Assembly (NCBI GenBank): GCA_947522695.1
Contig: CANNTX010000029.1
Span: 1-15,992, forward strand
Length of the DNA: 15,992 nucleotides
Reading direction: 5' to 3'
DNA from: an uncultured Bacilli bacterium
GTDB lineage: Bacteria > Bacillota_I > Bacilli_A > RF39 > UBA660
In this document: positions 6,704-14,203 of the stretch, one piece after another
Layout of the letters: every line of letters begins with the position of its first letter
Numbering within the stretch: the first letter of the stretch is position 1
Made by a program: the position numbers and the translations under genes
Notes under the pieces: generated by a model
What the model saw: the letters and a program-made list of their open reading frames with translations, nothing else
Told to the model about the DNA's origin: nothing
Databases searched by the model: none

Positions 6704-8623
6704 TTATCTTTTGGTTTCGATTATGTAGTCATCTTCAAGAGAAAATTCAACGTTTTCATTAATCCAATCTTTTCTTGGCTCTACGACATCTCCCATTAAA
6801 ACTGATACTCTTTTTTCAGCAAGTAAGGCATCAGTTATATTAACTTTAATCAAGTTTCTATTTTCGGGATCCATTGTAGTTGTCCAAAGTGGTTCGGGAT
6901 TCATTTCACCTAAACCTTTATATCTTTGAACTTTATAATTTTGTTTTCCTTTAGTAGCTTCTTTTAATTCTTCGTTTGTCCAACAATAGACATGATTTTT
7001 ACCATAATCTACTTTATATAGAGGTGGCATTGCAATATATAAATGTCCTTCTTCAATAAGTGGTTTCATAAATCTATAGAAGAAAGTTAAAAGTAAGCAC
7101 TGAATATGAGCGCCATCATCATCGGCATCGGTCATTATTATTACTTTGTCATAATTAATATCTTTAACGTCAAAATCTTGTCCGTAACCGGCACCAATAC
7201 AGTTTATCATGGTACTTATTTCTTCATTTTTAAATATTTCAGGCCCACTTGTTTTTTCGGTATTAAGTATTTTTCCTCTTAAAGGTAAAATTGCTTGGAA
7301 TTTACGATCTCTACTTTTTTTAGCAGTACCTCCGGCTGAATTTCCTTCGACAATAAATAATTCATTTTTCTTAGGATTTCTTGTTTGAGCGGGAGTTAGT
7401 TTTCCAGATAATCTTTGAGCTTCACTTTTTTTAGTTTTACCATTTCTAGCTTCTTCTCTTGCTTTACGTGCTGCTTCTCTAGCAACTTTACTTTTACTCA
7501 TTTTTTCAATTATTTTTAGGGCATTTTCTTTGTTCTCTTCTAAATAATATTTAACACTTTCATAAACAATTGATTCAACTACTGGTCTTGCTTCTGGTGT
7601 TCCTAACTTTCCTTTAGTTTGGCCTTCAAATTGAAGTAGGTTTTCTGGTATTTTTAAATTAATAACGGCAGTTAATCCTTCTCTAACATCGCTTCCTTCA
7701 AAGTTAGCTGATTTAGCTTTTAAAATACCATTTGATTTAGCATAATCATTAAAGGCTTTGGTAATACCTGTTTTAAAACCTACTTCATGAGTTCCACCAT
7801 CACTTGTTTTAACATTATTAACAAATGAGATAATATTTTCATTATAAGAATCAGTATATTGCATAGCGATATCTACTTCAATAGTGTTTTTAACTCCATG
7901 AATAGGAATAACTTTATGTAATACTTCTTTATCTTCATTAATATAATCAACAAATGAGATTAAACCATTATCATAATGATATGTTACTCTCTTATCATCA
8001 GGAATATCTTCTATATCAATAGTTAATTCTTTAAGTAAGAAAGCACTTTCTTGCATTCTTTCACAAATAGTTGTATAACTAAATGTTAAATTTTTAAAGA
8101 TACTTTCCATTGGTTTAAAGGTTACGATTGTTCCAGTTGCTTTAGTTGTACCAATTTTCTTTAAAGGACTTGCTACTTCACCACCATTTTTAAATTTAAT
8201 TTGATTTATTTCACCATCTCTTAAAATAGTTACTTCCATATAGTCAGACAAAGCATTAACAACAGATGCACCTACTCCATGTAAACCACCAGATACCTTA
8301 TATCCATCAGTTTCAAATTTACCACCAGCATGTAAAATAGTATAAATAACTTCAGGTGTTGATTTTCCACTTGAATGCATACCAGTTGGTACACCTCTAC
8401 CATTATCGGCAATAGTAATTGAATTATCTTTATTGATCTTAATACTTATTTTGTTACCATAACCATTTATTATTTCATCAATTGAGTTATCTACTATTTC
8501 CCATACTAAATGATGAAGGCCTCTTTTATCAGTAGATCCTATATACATACCTGGTCTTTTTCGAACTGCTTCTAGTCCTTCTAATATTTTAATTGAATGT
8601 TCATCATATTTATGAGCCATCAT
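6704..8623 (-). CDS. parE: DNA topoisomerase IV subunit B
   Basis: This ATPase subunit of topoisomerase IV decatenates daughter chromosomes with ParC. At 639 residues it is a normal length. The GHKL ATPase domain has E42 and N46 (VWEIVDNSIDE), DNGRGVP and GGLHGVGASVVNALS. The TOPRIM domain has EGNSAGG (426-432) and DADDDGAHI (499-507). ParE rather than GyrB is indicated by LSGKLTPAQTRNPKKNELFIVEG and ILPLRGKILNTEKT. The start is the ATG at 8621-8623, seven bases after AAGGA (8631-8635); a GTG two codons earlier lies only one base from that site. Residue 428 is Asn where the family normally has Asp. No parC follows; the next genes are envelope genes. Confidence 0.96.
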   Translation of the reverse strand: MMAHKYDEHSIKILEGLEAVRKRPGMYIGSTDKRGLHHLVWEIVDNSIDEIINGYGNKISIKINKDNSITIADNGRGVPTGMHSSGKSTPEVIYTILHAGGKFETDGYKVSGGLHGVGASVVNALSDYMEVTILRDGEINQIKFKNGGEVASPLKKIGTTKATGTIVTFKPMESIFKNLTFSYTTICERMQESAFLLKELTIDIEDIPDDKRVTYHYDNGLISFVDYINEDKEVLHKVIPIHGVKNTIEVDIAMQYTDSYNENIISFVNNVKTSDGGTHEVGFKTGITKAFNDYAKSNGILKAKSANFEGSDVREGLTAVINLKIPENLLQFEGQTKGKLGTPEARPVVESIVYESVKYYLEENKENALKIIEKMSKSKVAREAARKAREEARNGKTKKSEAQRLSGKLTPAQTRNPKKNELFIVEGNSAGGTAKKSRDRKFQAILPLRGKILNTEKTSGPEIFKNEEISTMINCIGAGYGQDFDVKDINYDKVIIMTDADDDGAHIQCLLLTFFYRFMKPLIEEGHLYIAMPPLYKVDYGKNHVYCWTNEELKEATKGKQNYKVQRYKGLGEMNPEPLWTTTMDPENRNLIKVNITDALLAEKRVSVLMGDVVEPRKDWINENVEFSLEDDYIIETKR

Positions 8624-8644
8624 ATTCACATCCTTAACAAATAG

Positions 8645-8673
8645 AGTATAACAAACTACTTAAAAAAAAACAA
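8645..8673 (-). promoter_or_regulatory. Predicted parE promoter (extended -10)
   Basis: TGTTATACT gives an extended -10 (hexamer 8645-8650), 17 bases from a weak -35 TTGTTT (8668-8673), with a T-rich spacer. Transcription would start near 8638 and include the AAGGA site. It shares the 14-base string TTGTTTTTTTTTAA with the hydrogenase promoter. Confidence 0.5.
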
Positions 8674-8691
8674 ATTTTTAGTGTAAGATAT

Positions 8692-8719
8692 TTGTCAATA
8701 TTTAATAATATGATAATAT
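8692..8719 (+). promoter_or_regulatory. Predicted promoter of the YfhO-family gene
   Basis: TTGTCA (8692-8697), a 16-base spacer and TAATAT (8714-8719) preceded by TGA form an extended -10, the same TGATAATAT core as the rpsP promoter. Transcription near 8726 would leave a leader of only about nine bases containing GGTGG. A second TATAAT at 8720-8725 is too far from the -35. Confidence 0.4.
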
Positions 8720-8734
8720 TATAATGGTGGTAAG

Positions 8735-11221
8735 ATGAAAGAATTTATTAAAAAGAATAAAAGTTTATTATTAGCTATATTTATTCCTTTAGTTAGTATG
8801 ATTATAATTTATGTTTTTAATCATATATATCCTTTTGGAGATAAAATTGTAGCTGTTGGAGATGGTTATACACAATATCCAGGATTACTTAGTAATTTTT
8901 TAAACATGATTAAAGGTAAAGAAAGTTTATTTTATTCTTTCAAAGGATTACTAGGATTTAATGCTTTCGCATCAATGGTTTATTATACTTTTAATATAAC
9001 TAATTTATTGGGTTTATTGTTTACTAACGTGATTACTTTTTATAATTTTATAGTATTATTTAAAATTGTACTTTGTAGTTTAACTATGTTTATTTATTTA
9101 AATTATATAAGAAAAAGAAAAATAAATTATGTATTTAGTATATGTTATGCTTTATCTACTTATAATCTTTTATATTATTTTAATTATATGTGGTTTGATA
9201 GTGTTATTATGTTTCCATTAGTTATGATGGGAATTGAGAAAATATTTCATGAAAATAAATATTATTTCTATGTTATTTGTTTAGCTCTTTCAATTATATT
9301 TAATTTTTATATTGGTTATATGATATGTATCTTTAGTGTTATCTACTTTATATATAAGTGTATTATTAATGGATTTGATAAGGTTAAAGTTATTAAGTTT
9401 ATTCTTTATTCAGTTCTTAGTGGTTTAATATGTGCATTTGCTTTAATACCTGTTGTTCTTGAATTATTAAATGGTAAGGTTGAATTAATTAGTCAGTTTG
9501 CTAAGGATTATTTTAAATTTGATTTAGATGGAATAAGCACTCTTTATAAACTTACTTTTGCTTCTTTTTCTAATGGTGATTTAGAATATGGTACGCCAAA
9601 TGTTTATGTAAGTTTATTTGTCTATATTAATGCGATGTTATATTTCTTTAATTCAAGAATTAAGTTAAAGGAAAGATTAGCTTCTTTAGGAGTATTTTTA
9701 TTCTTTTTGTTATCGGTTAGTTTTAATTTAATTGATTATTTTTGGCATATGATGTCAATGCCGATATTTTATCCAGTTAGATATTCATTTATATTTTCAT
9801 TCTTTTTAATTTATTTAGGTTTTAGAAACTTTATTAGATATGATAAAAAAAATCTTAAATTTAATATAATATTTTATACTTTATTTATGGCTTTAATTTT
9901 AGTGGGATTTATTACAAGTGGTAATTTAAGTATAGATAATAGAGAAAATTTAGTTGCTAAATTAATATATTTAGGAATATCTATTGTGTTTATTTTCTAT
10001 TATGTATTTATGCTTAATAACAAGGATTTTAAAAAGTATATTGTATATGTTGTAGTTATTGAACTTACTTTTAATGCTTTTTTAACTTTTAAAAATAATG
10101 GGAATGAGAATACTTATTCTGATTATATAAATAAATATAATACTTCTAGTGAAGTTTTAAATAAAATTAATGATGGTGATTTTTATAGGGTTGGTTTTTA
10201 TGATAAGACTATATTAAATAATGGACTTCTTTTAGGATATAATGAATTAAGTTATTTTTCATCAGTTAGAAATAGTAAGGTTTTTGATTATGTTAATAAT
10301 GTTTTAGGTATAACTGTAAGTGATGGATGTAGTGCAAAATATTTTTATAATAATCCGGTAGTTAATAGTTTATTGGGTGTTAAATATGTTGTTAGTGATA
10401 ATGTATCGTATTATGATAAGATTGATGATAAATTATATCTTAATAAGGATGCTACTAATTTAGGATTTTTAACTAATAAGAATTTGTTAGATGTAAGTTA
10501 TAATGTGGATGATTTTGTTAATAATTTTAATAAGATGATTAAGACAATAAATAGAAATAATGAGAACATTATTGAAGAGAGAGCTGCTACTGAACAAACT
10601 ATTTTTTGTAATAAGACTACTAACTTTTGTATATATAATGCGGATAGCAATTATATGATTTATAATTATGTTGCTAAAAAAGATGAGTTTATCTTTATTA
10701 ATAATTATAATTTTGAAAAAAATGAATATGAAATTTATTTAAATAATGAAAGTGTTAATATTGATAATAAAGGGTTCTTATTAGTTCATAAGAATGATGA
10801 GATTAAGATAAAAGTTACTTTAAATGATAAATGTTTTGATCATAAAGTTCATGTATATTCTGTTGATTATAATGTTTATAAAGAATTTGTTAAAAATATT
10901 AATAAAAATAAAATGATTATTGATAATTATTATGATGATCATCATTTTATAGCTAAGGTTAATGTTAATGATGAAAATAATTTATTATATACTTCAATTG
11001 CTGCTGATAATGGATGGAAGGTTTATGTTGATGGTAATTTAACTGATTATGTTAAGATTAATGATGCTGTTATTGGTCTTGAATTAGATAATGGTGAACA
11101 TTTAATTGAATTTAAGTACTCTACTCCAGGATTAAAAGAAGGATTAATAATTTCAGGAATTAGTGTTCTTGTTAGTTCAATTATAATTTTAAGTAGAAAG
11201 AAAAAAATAAATATCGATTAA
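8735..11221 (+). CDS. YfhO-family membrane glycosyltransferase
   Basis: At 828 residues, this large polytopic GT-C-type protein belongs to the YfhO family. In Bacillus, YfhO decorates lipoteichoic acid with GlcNAc from a lipid-linked donor outside the membrane; substrate and acceptor here are inferred only. The first membrane span (about 11-29) is followed by VGDGYTQYPGLL (41-52), where the conserved acidic residue (D43) and aromatic residues are in place. The YfhO block MWFDSVIMFPLVMMGIEKI (152-170) follows, then further spans to about residue 450. A long extracytoplasmic domain comes next, then the characteristic NGWKVYVDG...GEHLIEFKYSTPGLKEG end and a final span. GGTGG lies four bases before the ATG. 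It is transcribed away from parE. Its last codons form the stem of a bidirectional terminator shared with khpA, and the two genes overlap by four bases. Confidence 0.92.
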   Translation: MKEFIKKNKSLLLAIFIPLVSMIIIYVFNHIYPFGDKIVAVGDGYTQYPGLLSNFLNMIKGKESLFYSFKGLLGFNAFASMVYYTFNITNLLGLLFTNVITFYNFIVLFKIVLCSLTMFIYLNYIRKRKINYVFSICYALSTYNLLYYFNYMWFDSVIMFPLVMMGIEKIFHENKYYFYVICLALSIIFNFYIGYMICIFSVIYFIYKCIINGFDKVKVIKFILYSVLSGLICAFALIPVVLELLNGKVELISQFAKDYFKFDLDGISTLYKLTFASFSNGDLEYGTPNVYVSLFVYINAMLYFFNSRIKLKERLASLGVFLFFLLSVSFNLIDYFWHMMSMPIFYPVRYSFIFSFFLIYLGFRNFIRYDKKNLKFNIIFYTLFMALILVGFITSGNLSIDNRENLVAKLIYLGISIVFIFYYVFMLNNKDFKKYIVYVVVIELTFNAFLTFKNNGNENTYSDYINKYNTSSEVLNKINDGDFYRVGFYDKTILNNGLLLGYNELSYFSSVRNSKVFDYVNNVLGITVSDGCSAKYFYNNPVVNSLLGVKYVVSDNVSYYDKIDDKLYLNKDATNLGFLTNKNLLDVSYNVDDFVNNFNKMIKTINRNNENIIEERAATEQTIFCNKTTNFCIYNADSNYMIYNYVAKKDEFIFINNYNFEKNEYEIYLNNESVNIDNKGFLLVHKNDEIKIKVTLNDKCFDHKVHVYSVDYNVYKEFVKNINKNKMIIDNYYDDHHFIAKVNVNDENNLLYTSIAADNGWKVYVDGNLTDYVKINDAVIGLELDNGEHLIEFKYSTPGLKEGLIISGISVLVSSIIILSRKKKINID

Positions 11222-11242
11222 AATGAATCGATATTTATTTTT
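11203..11242. terminator. Bidirectional terminator shared by the YfhO-family gene and khpA
   Basis: A perfect 17-bp stem (arms 11203-11219 and 11226-11242, AAAAATAAATATCGATT and its complement) with a 6-base loop has T-rich 3' ends on both strands. Both stop codons lie at or in the loop, so the stem encodes the C-terminal residues of both proteins. Confidence 0.85.
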
Positions 11243-11469
11243 ATTCTATTTAATGAATGAATATAGCCATAAGCACTAATTAGAGTTCTAATTGAAGATG
11301 CCATTTTACCACCTTTTCCAATTATTGCTCCCATATCACTTTCATGAACAATTATTTCTAACATGATAGATTCATCATCACCTAAGAATTCTTGAACACT
11401 AACCATGTCTGGTTCTTTAACTAAGTTCTTCACTAAATCACTTGTAAATTTAATTAAATCTTCGTGCAT
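11218..11469 (-). CDS. khpA: KH-domain RNA-binding protein KhpA
   Basis: This 83-residue single-KH protein has the RNA-binding GxxG loop IIGKGGK (49-55) followed by the helix MASSIRTLISA. Length and sequence match the KhpA/YlqC family, which in other Firmicutes pairs with KhpB and affects cell elongation, division and small-RNA biology. It begins two bases after the rpsP stop, the position it holds in Bacillus and Streptococcus, so it is co-transcribed with rpsP and is probably translationally coupled to it. The usual downstream genes (rimM, trmD) are missing. Its stop overlaps the stop of the convergent YfhO-family gene. Confidence 0.93.
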   Translation of the reverse strand: MHEDLIKFTSDLVKNLVKEPDMVSVQEFLGDDESIMLEIIVHESDMGAIIGKGGKMASSIRTLISAYGYIHSLNRIKINIDSF

Positions 11470-11471
11470 AA

Positions 11472-11735
11472 TTACTTCTCACTTTTGTATTTAGCCCATA
11501 CACCAGATTTTACTAAAATATTTTTAACAGTATCAGTTGGTTCGGCACCATTGTTTAACCATTTAAGTGCTTTTTCTTCATCAACATTAAAAGTATTTTC
11601 TTTGTAAATTGGTTGATATGTTCCTACTACTTCGATAAATTTACCATCTCTTGGGCTTCTTGAGTCAGCAGCAACAATACGGTAGAATGGTCTTTGTTTA
11701 GCTCCCATTCTTTTTAATCTTAATTTAACAGCCAT
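11472..11735 (-). CDS. rpsP: 30S ribosomal protein S16
   Basis: This 87-residue protein of the small ribosomal subunit matches the length of Gram-positive S16. Family motifs are KLRLKRMGAKQRPFYRIVAADSR and RDGKFIEVVGTYQP near the N-terminus and EEKALKWLNNGAEPTDTVKNIL further on. A near-consensus SD AAGGAGG (11743-11749) lies seven bases before the ATG, the strongest in this window, fitting high expression. A clear promoter lies just upstream. It heads a two-gene unit with khpA. The ffh, rimM and trmD genes that often flank it are absent here. Confidence 0.97.
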   Translation of the reverse strand: MAVKLRLKRMGAKQRPFYRIVAADSRSPRDGKFIEVVGTYQPIYKENTFNVDEEKALKWLNNGAEPTDTVKNILVKSGVWAKYKSEK

Positions 11736-11765
11736 TATTATGCCTCCTTTTCCTTAATTAAGTAT

Positions 11766-11794
11766 ATATTATCACGATTATTTATAAGTGTCAA
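11766..11794 (-). promoter_or_regulatory. rpsP-khpA promoter
   Basis: A consensus -35 TTGACA (11789-11794), a 17-base spacer and TAATAT (11766-11771) preceded by TGA give a strong extended -10 promoter. Its -35 and that of the divergent promoter form an inverted repeat with arms 11789-11795 and 11804-11810. Confidence 0.75.
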
Positions 11795-11804
11795 CTACTT
11801 TTGG

Positions 11805-11833
11805 TTGACAGTTGAATTATATTAATTTATTAT
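11805..11833 (+). promoter_or_regulatory. Promoter of the transglutaminase-fold gene, divergent from rpsP
   Basis: TTGACA (11805-11810), a 17-base spacer and TATTAT (11828-11833) predict transcription from about 11840, just ahead of the SD AGGTGA. The two divergent -35 boxes are ten bases apart, so two polymerases probably cannot bind at once. Confidence 0.65.
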
Positions 11834-11858
11834 GTTATTATTTTAATAGGTGAAGAAT

Positions 11859-12683
11859 ATGAGCGATGAATTTGTTAATACTTATTTAGATGATAAATAT
11901 TTTTATGGTAAAGATAAGAATGAAGATTTAATTAAACAAATGGAGTTAGCATATTTATATCATAAAGATAAAGAAAAGAAAGAAAAAAGCGAATATTTAG
12001 AAATATTTAGTTTATATGATGAGTTTGTAAATAAAACTGCTGATTTATTAAAATTATTAAATAAAAATGAAAACTTATTTTTATATCCTTTGTTATTGAC
12101 TAATTTGATTGAATTAGGAATAACTGGTGAATATATGGAAGAATTTAATGTACTTAATTCTTTTGACTTACATGATTATTTTGGTATAAATGTAGCAATG
12201 GGACAAGGCGTTTGTCGTAATGTGAATAGTTTTGCTAATGATGTGTTTAAAAAATTAGGATTAAAATCAGAAACTGTATTAATATCTTTAAATAGTGATT
12301 CGATTAAGCCTAATCACTTAATTACATTAATTGAATATAATGGGATGTATTTTGGAATGGATGTTTATAATAATATGATTTTTACTTTTAGTAATTATAA
12401 TCATTTAGAGTGTGTTTATAATTTAGAGATGAGAGAATCTAGAGTACCTGTTTTCCAATATTATGCTTATATGGGATTAAAAGAAAAGCAAGTTGATAAA
12501 CTACTTAATAAATTAAGTACACCTACTCCAATTGATTTTGATTATATTTATGCTTTACAAAAAGAAGCAAACGATATAGTTGATTTTCATAATAGTGAAA
12601 CTTATGATTATTATCAAGATACTAAGGAACTTAAAAGTAAAATTAAAAATGTTTTTAAAGAAATTGAAAAGAAGAAACGTTAA
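11859..12683 (+). CDS. Transglutaminase-fold (papain-like) protein of unknown role
   Basis: This 274-residue protein has no signal peptide or membrane span, so it is probably cytoplasmic. The C-H-D triad typical of transglutaminase-like cysteine proteases is visible: C119 in GQGVCRNVNSFANDVFKKLG, H153 in PNHLITLIEYNG and D168 in GMDVYNN. The first ~60 residues and the last ~50 are charged and probably helical, outside the core. The substrate is unknown; it could be a protease, an amidase or a catalytically quiet binding protein. The start chosen is the ATG at 11859, five bases after AGGTGA; an in-frame GTG at 11850 overlaps that site. Its stop overlaps the convergent hydrogenase gene by four bases, with a shared hairpin there. 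Confidence 0.78.
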   Translation: MSDEFVNTYLDDKYFYGKDKNEDLIKQMELAYLYHKDKEKKEKSEYLEIFSLYDEFVNKTADLLKLLNKNENLFLYPLLLTNLIELGITGEYMEEFNVLNSFDLHDYFGINVAMGQGVCRNVNSFANDVFKKLGLKSETVLISLNSDSIKPNHLITLIEYNGMYFGMDVYNNMIFTFSNYNHLECVYNLEMRESRVPVFQYYAYMGLKEKQVDKLLNKLSTPTPIDFDYIYALQKEANDIVDFHNSETYDYYQDTKELKSKIKNVFKEIEKKKR

Positions 12684-12695
12684 ATTTCTTCTTTT
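12667..12695. terminator. Probable bidirectional terminator between convergent genes
   Basis: An 11-bp stem (AAAAGAAGAAA and its complement, arms 12667-12677 and 12685-12695) has a 7-base loop containing the overlapping stops and short T-rich 3' ends on both strands. It has few GC pairs and short T runs, so it is weaker than the one at 11203-11242. Confidence 0.5.
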
Positions 12696-14101
12696 AATAT
12701 GGAAGATAAATCTTCATGTTTAATATGTAAATATTTATGGCCTTCTTTACTTCCAGGAGCACCTAAATAACTATTATATATATCTTCAATTAAATCATTC
12801 TTGTAAGGATATTTTTCGGTTTCTTTATGATGCTCATTTAAACTTTCGGTACGAGCTTTTTTTATTAATTCTCGATCTTTAACAGGCATTACTACTTGTC
12901 CTCCACCAGAAATACATCCGCCATCGCAGAACATTACTTCCACAAAATCATATTCAATATTATCATTAAGCAATCTTTCTAAATTAGACATTGTACTTAA
13001 TATAATACATCTTATAATTCGATCATTTATTTTAATTTTAATTAATTTATAATATTCCTTTTCTTCTATTTTATAATAATCTTCTTTAAGATCTTTACCG
13101 GTTAATTCATAATATAAACATCTTAAAACTGATTTGGTAACTCCTCCATTGGTTCCATAAGTTGTTCCGGAAAATGATCCTTTTACTTTATCGAATTTTT
13201 GATCAATTAATCTATCAAATATTATTCCATTTTCTCTTATCATTAAAGCAAGTTCACTGGTAGTTATTACAAAATCGGTATCAGTATTTAATATTTCTCG
13301 CTTTTTGCTTGTACATGGAGTTACAGCAACAATTATAGTTTTTTTATTATGTTTTAATTCATTTGGAACATATATTTCTTTTATAATTGTACTAGCCATT
13401 CCGATGGGACTTTTGCATGTAGATAAGTTTTTGATTAATTCAGGATGGAGCATTTCACAATATCTAACCCATGATGGACAACAACTAGTAAACATTGGTA
13501 ATTTATTTGTTTCAATCCTTGTTTTTAATTCGTGAGCCTCTTCCATTGAAGTTAAATCTGCTCCAAAGGTTAAGTCAAAAACATAATCAAAGCCAAGATT
13601 TTTTAAGGCTGAAACCATTTTACCTTCTAAAAATTCACCTGGTTTCTTAAAAAAAGCATCACCTAAACCAACACGGGTTGCTGGACTAGTTAACGCTATC
13701 ACGATATAATCAGGATTTTTTATATATTCTAAAACTTTTTGATAATCATATTTAGGTGTCAAGGCTGATGTAGGACAGGTTAAGATACAACTACCACATT
13801 CAAAACATATGTTTTTCAACAAGTTTTTGTTAAATTTTTTGTCCAATTTTTTGATATCTCTATCAACTAGTAATTCGGTTATTTTATTACATGTCTTTGC
13901 ACACATACCGCAATTAATGCACTTTTCACCAATGCGATTGATTCCTTGATTATTATTATCAAGTATCTTTCGTTTAACTTCTTCTTTAATTTCACTTCTT
14001 TTGGTAAATTTATCATATCCTGATAAGCATAATGGACAATGATATCCATCTGGCATTTCACCCTGGTGATTAAAACCACAAATATTGCATTTGTACATCA
14101 T
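12680..14101 (-). CDS. [FeFe] hydrogenase with N-terminal rubredoxin-like domain
   Basis: At 473 residues this probably exchanges electrons between reduced carriers and protons. A rubredoxin-type knuckle comes first (C5, C8, C22, C25 in YKCNICG...YHCPLC). Two ferredoxin-type 4Fe-4S sites follow (C61, C64, C67, C71 and C99, C102, C105, C109), then the H-cluster domain. H-cluster motifs are TSCCPSW (205-211), TPCTSKK (261-267) and VMFCDGGCISGGGQ (389-402). All four H-cluster cysteine ligands, C207 (the proton-relay position) and the lysine of motif 2 are present. The usual Met of motif 2 is Thr, and the usual ACPGGC of motif 3 is FCDGGC. It is a single-gene unit with no HydE/F/G maturases or partner subunits in view. 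AGGTGA lies six bases before the ATG. Hydrogen evolution from ferredoxin is the default reading; a sensory or rubredoxin-linked role is possible. Confidence 0.9.
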   Translation of the reverse strand: MMYKCNICGFNHQGEMPDGYHCPLCLSGYDKFTKRSEIKEEVKRKILDNNNQGINRIGEKCINCGMCAKTCNKITELLVDRDIKKLDKKFNKNLLKNICFECGSCILTCPTSALTPKYDYQKVLEYIKNPDYIVIALTSPATRVGLGDAFFKKPGEFLEGKMVSALKNLGFDYVFDLTFGADLTSMEEAHELKTRIETNKLPMFTSCCPSWVRYCEMLHPELIKNLSTCKSPIGMASTIIKEIYVPNELKHNKKTIIVAVTPCTSKKREILNTDTDFVITTSELALMIRENGIIFDRLIDQKFDKVKGSFSGTTYGTNGGVTKSVLRCLYYELTGKDLKEDYYKIEEKEYYKLIKIKINDRIIRCIILSTMSNLERLLNDNIEYDFVEVMFCDGGCISGGGQVVMPVKDRELIKKARTESLNEHHKETEKYPYKNDLIEDIYNSYLGAPGSKEGHKYLHIKHEDLSSILKEEI

Positions 14102-14119
14102 ACCTTGTCACCTAATATA

Positions 14120-14148
14120 AGTTTAGCAAGTTTATTAAAAAAAAACAA
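14120..14148 (-). promoter_or_regulatory. Predicted hydrogenase promoter
   Basis: TTGTTT (14143-14148), a 17-base spacer and TAAACT (14120-14125) preceded by TGC form a weak promoter resembling that of parE. The -35 lies on the 3' arm and T run of the upstream gene's terminator. Confidence 0.4.
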
Positions 14149-14203
14149 TTATTATTTATTAATATTGTTCTAAATTGACAATATTTCTATTCAATAATTG
14201 TTT
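14137..14203 (-). terminator. Intrinsic terminator of the wall-hydrolase gene, within its coding end
   Basis: On the minus strand an 11-bp outer stem (arms 14193-14203 and 14143-14153, AAACAATTATT with its complement) encloses an inner 8-bp hairpin (AATATTGT/ACAATATT, 14161-14168 and 14178-14185). The structure runs into a nine-T tract (14137-14145). The 5' arm encodes the last residues before the TAG. Confidence 0.65.

Noticed and set aside
6704..8629. GyrB assignment for the type IIA topoisomerase subunit
   Set aside because: LSGKLTPAQ...NPKKNELFIVEG and ILPLRGKILNTEKT follow ParE, not the GyrB version LPGKLADC...ILPIRGKILNVEK.
8627..8629. GTG at 8629 as the parE start
   Set aside because: It lies one base from the AAGGA site, whereas the ATG at 8621-8623 has ideal seven-base spacing.
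11850..11852. GTG at 11850 as the start of the transglutaminase-fold gene
   Set aside because: It overlaps the SD AGGTGA; the ATG at 11859 is correctly spaced.
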